Shown here: one piece after another, positions 57,951 through 64,000 of the stretch
How the letters are laid out: the number at the start of each line of letters is the position of its first letter
How positions within the stretch are numbered: position 1 is the first letter of the stretch
DNA from: Metellina segmentata
Taxonomy: Eukaryota; Arthropoda; Arachnida; Araneae; Tetragnathidae
DNA: 64,000 bases
Assembly: GCA_947359465.1 (NCBI GenBank)
Contig: OX375878.1
Location: 76,056,416 to 76,120,415 of the forward strand
Direction: 5' to 3'
Translations under genes and position numbers: made by a program
Notes under the pieces: model-generated
The model's database searches: none
The model's input: the letters and a program-made list of their open reading frames with translations, nothing else
What the model was told of the DNA's origin: nothing

Positions 57951-58025
57951 GAACTGATAGCTGTACTCGTAACTGAATACCGGAATGTGACTGGCTCGTG
58001 ACAGTCTTGCCTTGCATTCCTACTA

Positions 58026-59204
58026 CAATGCAACTGACTCCTACCAGTCTCGTTGCTCTTATAATGAGTTCTTTCCAGACTAGTAGACAACTACCGTTGT
58101 TTAGTATTCCTACATCTTTATATATTTTTTTCTTACACCGGACGACTTGAAAACCCTCTCCGAGAACAAAACCCATTTGACCATGGGTAAAAAAAAACGA
58201 ATACATTTTTTTTAGTTGGTGACAGAAAAGAGATTTCACGAGACATCAGTCAAACTCCGATTGCTTTAACAGTATTGCTGGAGAGACAATTTTACGAAAC
58301 ATAATTTTGACACAATTTGATTTTTAATTCATTCTCTTGGTTTGAACATATTTTTTTATTTCTTTTCAAGAAATGATGAATTTTTGAATACTTGAATGAT
58401 AATATAAAAAGAATTCGAAACATTTCAAACATTTAGAAAAATTCATTGTGTAAAAATTAATTTTAAAGATTAAATTTTACCATAAATACCGCAACTACTT
58501 TCGTTTTCTAGGAAACTAAGCGGCAAGAGAAAGATCCACTGATGTTAAAAATTTAATTTTGCTATTCATTATTCGAACCCGCATGTTAGTTAGTTTAAAG
58601 AAAATTTTAAATGAAACTTCACTTATTTTGGAAGATTATTAATGGTATAAACTATACAAACTTGACTTTTAAAAATTAAAACATTACCTTCACACGTCAA
58701 AAGGTCGATGCTGTTTACTTAACCAGTTGAAGGTAATCTTATGCAATTTTCTAAATGTTTGACAAAAAAATTAATTGTGTTATGAAAAATGCTGTCAACA
58801 TATACGTCCTCTGAAAAATTATAGCAGATTACCTTTGCTTTTTCTATGAGAGATATTTTCGTTTTTAACACACGACTAAAAGATGAGTATTTCACATCCT
58901 GCTACCCAATGCGGAATACATAGAATACCACACAACACTAGCACCATCAACATTTAGCTTTACAGAATCCTCTTACACGGAATACATCTAATTGAAACGC
59001 AAGCTTTGTTATTTCATATAACAAGTGAACAGAATTTCAAAGATGTGTATTTGCTTCAAAAGAAATCAATCATGAAGAAAGTATGAAATTAATTTCTCAT
59101 AATTTTTCTAATGATGGAGAAATTAGAAAGTATCACATCCAAGATGTAAGCGTCGCGATCTCACATCTTTACATTTTTCCTCGCTCGATTTTCTCTTGTG
59201 TTTG
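58026..59204. other. AT-rich spacer
   Basis: No feature supported. Coding-like text upstream of the endonuclease frame fades out by about 58240. Confidence 0.35.
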
Positions 59205-59275
59205 ACACATACCTTGGCCAACTATGGCCATTGCGCCATAAACCCAAAACCAACCACAATGTACAAATTTGAAAA
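59205..59275 (-). repeat. Hairpin-core repeat, solo copy
   Basis: Reverse strand: TTTATGGCGCAATGGCCATA, GTTGGCCAAGGTATGTGTC, AAACACAAG. Same module as in the 38.6-42.8 kb arrays. Preceded on that strand by GGTTGGTTTTGGG. Confidence 0.6.
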
Positions 59276-59345
59276 TATATTCTTAGTCTTACAAATGGAA
59301 TAGGAAATCTGAAAATGAACAGCTAGAATTTAATTTCAATTCATA

Positions 59346-59745
59346 GTGAAACTTCGATTAACCGTCAGGGTCGTGACCTTGACGATTAATCAAATGGACG
59401 AATAACAGAAAAACCTAAACCAATAACTCATCCGTTGCAAATGAACGAATGATTAAAAAATTCACGTTTACAAACTGAAATACACTGAACAAACATGATT
59501 TTATTTTGCATAAACAAACAATATGCAATTTACATTAAGTACAGTTTTGTACACATGTACATATTGTTACATGAACTTATGAACTTACGTTCTAGATGTA
59601 CATACATATTCAAATTGTAATATAGTCAGTCATTTTCTTTTGTTTCTTCGAGGCTCTTGCTTTCTGAGCGGCAATGTTCCACAGTAACAGATGGTTAACA
59701 GAAACTGACGGTTAAAAGAGTGACGGTTAATCGAAAATTTCACTG
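59346..59745. mobile_element. pogo/Tigger-like MITE (about 400 bp)
   Basis: Left end GTGAAACTTCGATTAACCGT and right end read in reverse, CAGTGAAATTTTCGATTAACCG, form inverted repeats, with TA at 59344-59345 and 59746-59747. CAGTG with CGATTAACCG is the look of pogo-group termini. The left end has lost its first two bases. Near the right end TGACGGTTAA is repeated. No transposase. Confidence 0.7.
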
Positions 59746-59765
59746 TATAAGTGTGTGTGCTTATT

Positions 59766-59862
59766 GGTTTGGTTTGGTTTGGTTTGGTGGTTTTTTATGG
59801 CGCAAGGGCCAGAACTGGTCAAACTGCGCCAAACGTTGTCTAAATTAAAAGGTCTAAACCTT
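59766..59862 (+). repeat. Hairpin-core repeat, solo copy with perfect stem
   Basis: After four GGTTT repeats the sequence reads TTTTTTATGGCGCAAGGGCC, AGAACTGGTCAAACTGCGCC, AAACG. TGGCGCA and TGCGCCA form a perfect 7-bp stem, and GGCC/GGTC sites inside can extend it. This is the best-preserved copy of the core. Confidence 0.65.
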
Positions 59863-60498
59863 TAACGACGAGATGGTTAAACACATAACACGATTTCAAA
59901 ACTAAATTTATATCAAATAAAAGCTATATATGATTTATAAAACCAATATCAGAGAGGAATAAAAATAAGTTTTTGCGATACGGATCCATCAAGAGGTCTG
60001 TTAAGTGTCTGTGTGTGCTTATATTTTACAATATCGTAACATTGATGTTGAATATAGTATACGATTGAACATCGAAAATATAGATTTTGAGTAATTAGAG
60101 AGAGAGAGAGAGTCACGTGGAAAAAGAATAGCGAACAACCGTTATAACAGATCGATAGACTCAGAACAATTTTCCATTCTCCCTTAGGGGCTCTAGAAGA
60201 AGGGTGACGCTAAGGTGTTATGATTGCTTGAATTTTGAAAGGAGGTGTAGTTGAATTCATAAAGTGAGTGTTGGATTTTTGTCAGCCTTTCGCCAACATT
60301 CTTGACTTTACTGGTACTTAGGGAAATTAAGTTGATATCTGGTGTATGTTACCTAAATATATCTCAATAGTTGCTATTGAAATCGTTACGCTTTACCCAG
60401 TGCTCATTTTCTGTGTTCTCAAATCCGGCTTCGGATTGCTCAAATGGCATTTGAAGCCAAACTTGAAAACTAAGGGTAAGTATCTGATTTCAATAGAG
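59863..60498. other. Spacer
   Basis: No feature beyond a short (AG)n run at 60100-60113. Confidence 0.4.
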
Positions 60499-60772
60499 CC
60501 GTGGTAGCCCTGTTAGAATAGTAGTGGATTAGCAACCAGAGGGTTGCGAGTTCAAAACTCCATCCAATTAAAGGATGTCGTTTACGTGAGGGGTGCACGT
60601 TAAATTTGTCACGATCCTAATTGTCCTCGCGTTAGCGTGGTGCGAAAGTTTAGAGAGTGGTGAATTTAAAAGGTGCTGTCGTCGGTCCTTTCCCATTGGG
60701 GTTGATCCCGGGCCATCGTCAATTGACTGTTGTGCTGCTCCAACGGGAAGTTAATTAACTACCTACCTATTT
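60499..60772 (+). mobile_element. tRNA-derived SINE, full length, sense
   Basis: Head AGCCGTGGTAGCCCTGTTAG (A-box-like) and GGGTTGCGAGTTCAAAACTC (decayed B-box). Then a body with CCTCGCGTTAGCGTGG, GTTTAGAGAGTGG and TTGGGGTTGATCCCGGG. Then the tail CAATTGACTGTTGTGCTG, GTTAATTAACTACCTACC. Flanks GATTTCAATAG and TATTTCAGTTA are a possible decayed target duplication. About 60 bp of the body is missing before AGGTGCTGTCGTCGG. It is the only copy with its head on the plus strand. Confidence 0.85.
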
Positions 60773-60798
60773 CAGTTATGTTATTTTTCGGTATGTGA

Positions 60799-60925
60799 AT
60801 AGTTAATTACCGTTGTACTTGAGTAATATAACGTGATATTTGTGTTAGTCCATGATCAATCCCGAAGGGAAAGACCCAATGACAACGCCTTATAATTTTG
60901 AACCATGGTCAGATGAGGAGGGTTA
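60799..60925 (-). mobile_element. SINE fragment (tail and part of body)
   Basis: AGTTAATTACCGTTGTACTTG, AGTCCATGATCAATCCCGAAG, TTATAATTTTGAACCATGG and TCAGATGAGGAGG. The head is absent. Confidence 0.75.
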
Positions 60926-61010
60926 AGTTCATGGAATACATGTTAGTATTCCATACTATCTACTTTGCTAGAGGCCCGTCATTAGATTTAGTACGGAATC
61001 ACGAGGGTGG

Positions 61011-61296
61011 CTGTGGTAGTTATAAGTAACATCGCCCTGGAGCCACACAACGGGCTATTGGTCGGGATTAAACCAAGGACAGCACCTCGTAATTTTGAAC
61101 CATGGTCAGATAAAGAGAGCCCAGAGCAGGTACCCCACTCTTAAAATTTCCACACCACTCCAAAGTGAGGATATTTGAGGCCATGATAGATTTAAGGTGC
61201 CCCAGTCTCCTTGTTTCACGACAGTCTTTGGCTGGAGCTTCGATTTCGCAACCCTCCGTTTGCGTGTATGTTGCTCTTCCAACTGAGTTGTCCCCA
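61011..61296 (-). mobile_element. tRNA-derived SINE, near full length
   Basis: Tail ATCGCCCTGGAGCCACACAA, CGGGCTATTGG. Body TAATTTTGAACCATGGTCAG, GAGCAGGTACCCCACTC, GAGGATATTTGAGGCC, TTCACGACAGTCTTTGG. Head TTCGCAACCCTCCG to CTTCCAACTGAG. Three SINE insertions within 0.8 kb make this a local cluster. Confidence 0.82.
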
Positions 61297-63330
61297 TCCG
61301 TTTAATTTTCGCAATTAATTCATTATTGGCATTCAGAACTCCTGTGCATATTCGAGTTACATTTCATTTATGTTTTATCCTTAAGAAACACTTGCAAACT
61401 AACAATTTTCAAACAAAGTATCATATTTTGACACCATGTTGCGAAGTATTACACATACACACACTATAGTGGTGACTACGTTTCATTGATATTGATCTAT
61501 AAATGTCACAGCAGATTTTCTACTTATTGGAGAACGACATCGCAAATATTCATCGACCATGAAAACTGTCGAAGAAAATGTATTCCATGCTAAGCCACAG
61601 CAATCGAAACGCAATGCATTCCAGCTCCAGTTATGCATATCAGTTGCAAATGGCATTCCAGTAATGGCGGCCCATCCTCGGCAAGCTTACCGTTTCAACC
61701 TTTAAATCCAAATAGAAAAATTATTCTTGTGCCCGGGCGATTTCGCCCGGAGCTTGAGGGGGAAATCGCCCACTCCCTTATGATAATGTACTTCGATTTT
61801 TCACCAAGAAGGAAAGCTTGCTTTTCGAGAGTTAAGGAGAGCAAGACTTAAAGTTTGGAACGACGCACAAATCGATGGTAAACAGAGAGATTCGGCGGAA
61901 CATGCAAGAATGTGCCACCTGCTACGCAAGATTTTCATTTTACGCCGTCGAAATTTTATTCAAGAAACTTCTATTTCGTCTCTCGACTCGGGGGCCCCGT
62001 TTACAGAGAGAGTTTCGTTGCTTTGACACTGAGGTGTGCGGATTAGAAAAGCTTTTATTGTTTTGACGTGGAATCATGGAAAGGTTTTAGAGAGATCCGC
62101 CTCGCCCCCAAGAGAGTTATTCGAATGGATGAATAAGATAAGTCACCCGGTGAGAAAACTCTGGATATTTATCGATGGAGGTTGTTCTACCGAGCATAAC
62201 CGTACAAATTCCACGTTATTTGAGAGTCGGTAAATATATTTTAGACTTCAGATCTTGACCACAAAGAATATGTGTTTAATATCGTGTTTAATATCGAGCG
62301 AGGTGTAAGCAACTGAAGGATTTCATACAAGCATGCTTTGAAAAGAGATTAACACTTCGTAGGAGTCGGTTGTTTAAAACTTTATGTTTCAATTGTCGTT
62401 AATCTAAATGCAATTTATTCATTTTGCATTATTATTATTATTATCTTATTTATGAATGTGATGACAAATATCTCTGTAAATATGACGTATTTTGTTCTTT
62501 AACCACCGGCCATTAATTAGAATGCACACTTCTTTACTTCAACAAAATTTATTGAAGGATTTAACAATAGAATGAAACTTGGAAACAATATACACTTACA
62601 GTTACTTGGAGATGATTATCAGTATGTCAACTTGGCAATGAACAAGTTAACTGATCATTTTATGTACAAAAGTGGTTTCCACGGATACATTTTGAAATAA
62701 AAACTCGTACAGTTATAGAAAAGCATACTCAATCAGTAGATTTTAAGAGAAATATTTTTTTAAAGAAATAAAAAAGATCAATAATATCCTTGAGGATAAA
62801 AAATAATGAACAACAAAACTTTCTTTCTTCACGGTTCAAAATATTCTTGAAAAAGAAATTAGTCTTCACCTACTAAAATACAATTTATATTCAATTCGGG
62901 GCTTCTTAACTTCACAAGAATAAAGCGAGTAGCCTTAATTGGAAAAGCACCCCATAAAAAAGTAATGGTATTCAAAAAGAAGTAAAAATCACTTAGGAAC
63001 GCTTCACATATAAACGCAGAATACATTATCCGATAATTTCGAGATACTATAAAATTTAATCTATTGGAATTTCTCTATGCATACATTTTTAAAAAGCACC
63101 CCTTCCGAATTCGTTAATTTATTCAAAGTTTTCCAAGGTTCACACGCTTAAGAAGCAAGTGTGATGGCTTGAGTAGATTTCTAACAAGTGGCCAGGATCA
63201 ATACAGCATGCATTAGGGTTAAGTTCTTTACTTTTATGCTGAGAGCTCCACTCTCAAATGCAGACTAAGCGGATCAGAAATTTCCGACAATGATTATAAT
63301 AGGACTCGACCTAATTTCACTCCTTAATGG
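61297..63330. other. Unassigned DNA with a GC-richer island at 61600-62230
   Basis: The island contains GTAATGGCGGCCCATCCTCG, the palindrome CCGGGCGATTTCGCCCGG (61733-61750) and GGCCCCGTTTACAGAG, and has three overlapping frames of 63-72 codons without known motifs. It resembles the islands at 5395 and 37860 in contrast to surrounding AT-rich DNA. From 62240 on the sequence is AT-rich and featureless. Confidence 0.3.
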
Positions 63331-64000
63331 TTTCCTTTAATGCTCGTAATTAGCTTGAGAACACTGCCGTGATTAACGACAGTTTGTGTTCTTGCAAAAC
63401 TTTTAAACGGCATGTATTTCCAGAAGTGTCTACAAAGTACCTGAACCTTGCAAATACACCCGATATCGTCTCTGATTTTAAAATGTGAGATTAAAATAGA
63501 CGTGACTCTCCATATTGCATGTGCATAGTGAGAGATTTTACTAAAAAAGATTTTTCCTTAAAACTAAGAAACTTAGTCATTTTGTGCATTTTGTCTACTT
63601 TCTACGTATTAGGTGGGGAACACTGCAGCAATTAACAAGTTCGTGTTCTTGCAAAAATTTTCAATGGCGTGTATTTCCAGAAGTGTCTAGAAATTACTTG
63701 AATCGTGCAAATACATCTGATTTTATTTCTGATTGTTAAGTGTGTGATTAAAATAAATGTGACTCTCTATAGTGTGTGCATAGTGTGAGATATTTTACTT
63801 AAAGTATCTACGGAGAATAAAGAAAAGTTTGGTTCTTTAAAATTAAGAAGCTTGGTAACTTTGTGCATTTAATCTTTTTTAATTTAATGCTCACGATTCG
63901 ATGGATGAAATTGCAGTAATTAATGACAGCTTGCGTCATTAAACACTTTTAGTTGGCATGTAATTCTAAAAATATCTACGAAGTATCTGAAGTTTGCCAA
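63331..64000. repeat. 260-290 bp tandem repeat running off the window
   Basis: GTATTTCCAGAAGTGTCTA at 63414 and 63672, and GTAATTCTAAAAATATCTA near 63960, mark three units. Each is preceded by GTTCTTGCAAAA-like and GRCATGT phrases and followed by a TGAACCTTGCAAATACA-like phrase. GTGACTCTCYATA and GCATAGTG recur in the first two. The third is cut by the window end. Confidence 0.8.

Noticed and set aside
60499..60565. Functional tRNA gene at the SINE head
   Set aside because: The B-box is decayed (GAGTTCAAAACTC) and the sequence continues into a standard SINE body and tail.

Overview
The window looks like repeat-rich nuclear DNA of an arthropod, most probably an arachnid. It is strongly AT-rich and has no operon structure and no open frame that reads as a host gene. 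Its mobile elements are eukaryotic: tRNA-derived SINEs, Helitrons, Tc1, piggyBac, hAT, PIF/Harbinger and pogo-like elements, and an endonuclease domain of the kind carried by Helentrons. The spider-like assignment is an inference from the repeat repertoire and cannot be proved from this sequence alone. I find no host exon, rRNA, functional tRNA or CRISPR array.

Layout. 0-6 kb: AT-rich DNA with a short Helitron (1487-2138), a tail-only SINE insertion with a perfect target duplication (2425-2478), a tRNA-like SINE and a minisatellite (3.6-5.1 kb). 6.1-7 kb: a Tc1 transposase relic. 7.78-10.24 kb: a nested tandem array whose 72-bp inner unit is built from a SINE tail plus its target duplication. 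10.89-13.66 kb: thirteen copies of a 213/214-bp satellite, then two SINEs. 16-18.4 kb and 22.9-23.8 kb: two copies of a TIR transposon with 8-bp target duplications; the first is split by a reverse-oriented Helitron. A second reverse Helitron lies at 21.7 kb beside a TTAA-flanked MITE. 25.1-27.0 kb: an element with inverted repeats of about 230 bp. 27-32 kb: SINEs, small MITEs, a Harbinger-type MITE and a second short Helitron. 32.3-36 kb: local tandem repeats and SINE tails. 37.25 kb: a perfect (GT)80 tract. 38.6-42.8 kb: two diverged arrays in opposite orientation sharing a hairpin core. 44.1-45.5 kb: a duplicated Tc1 relic with a hAT MITE in one copy only. 48.0-50.3 kb: an internally deleted piggyBac-like element. 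50.3-55.5 kb: AT-rich, nothing recognised. 55.5-56.1 kb: third short Helitron. 57.3-58.0 kb: the endonuclease frame. 59-61.3 kb: a pogo-like MITE and three SINE copies. The window ends in a 260-290 bp tandem repeat.

How the parts work together. Nothing here forms a host pathway. The relations between parts are insertion histories: SINE tails depend on LINE machinery supplied from elsewhere, the short Helitrons and MITEs have no transposase of their own, and several insertions can be ordered by nesting. The most notable observation is a micro-retroposon, about 50 nt of SINE tail always starting at the same base. At one locus it seems to have seeded a satellite by exchange between its target duplications.
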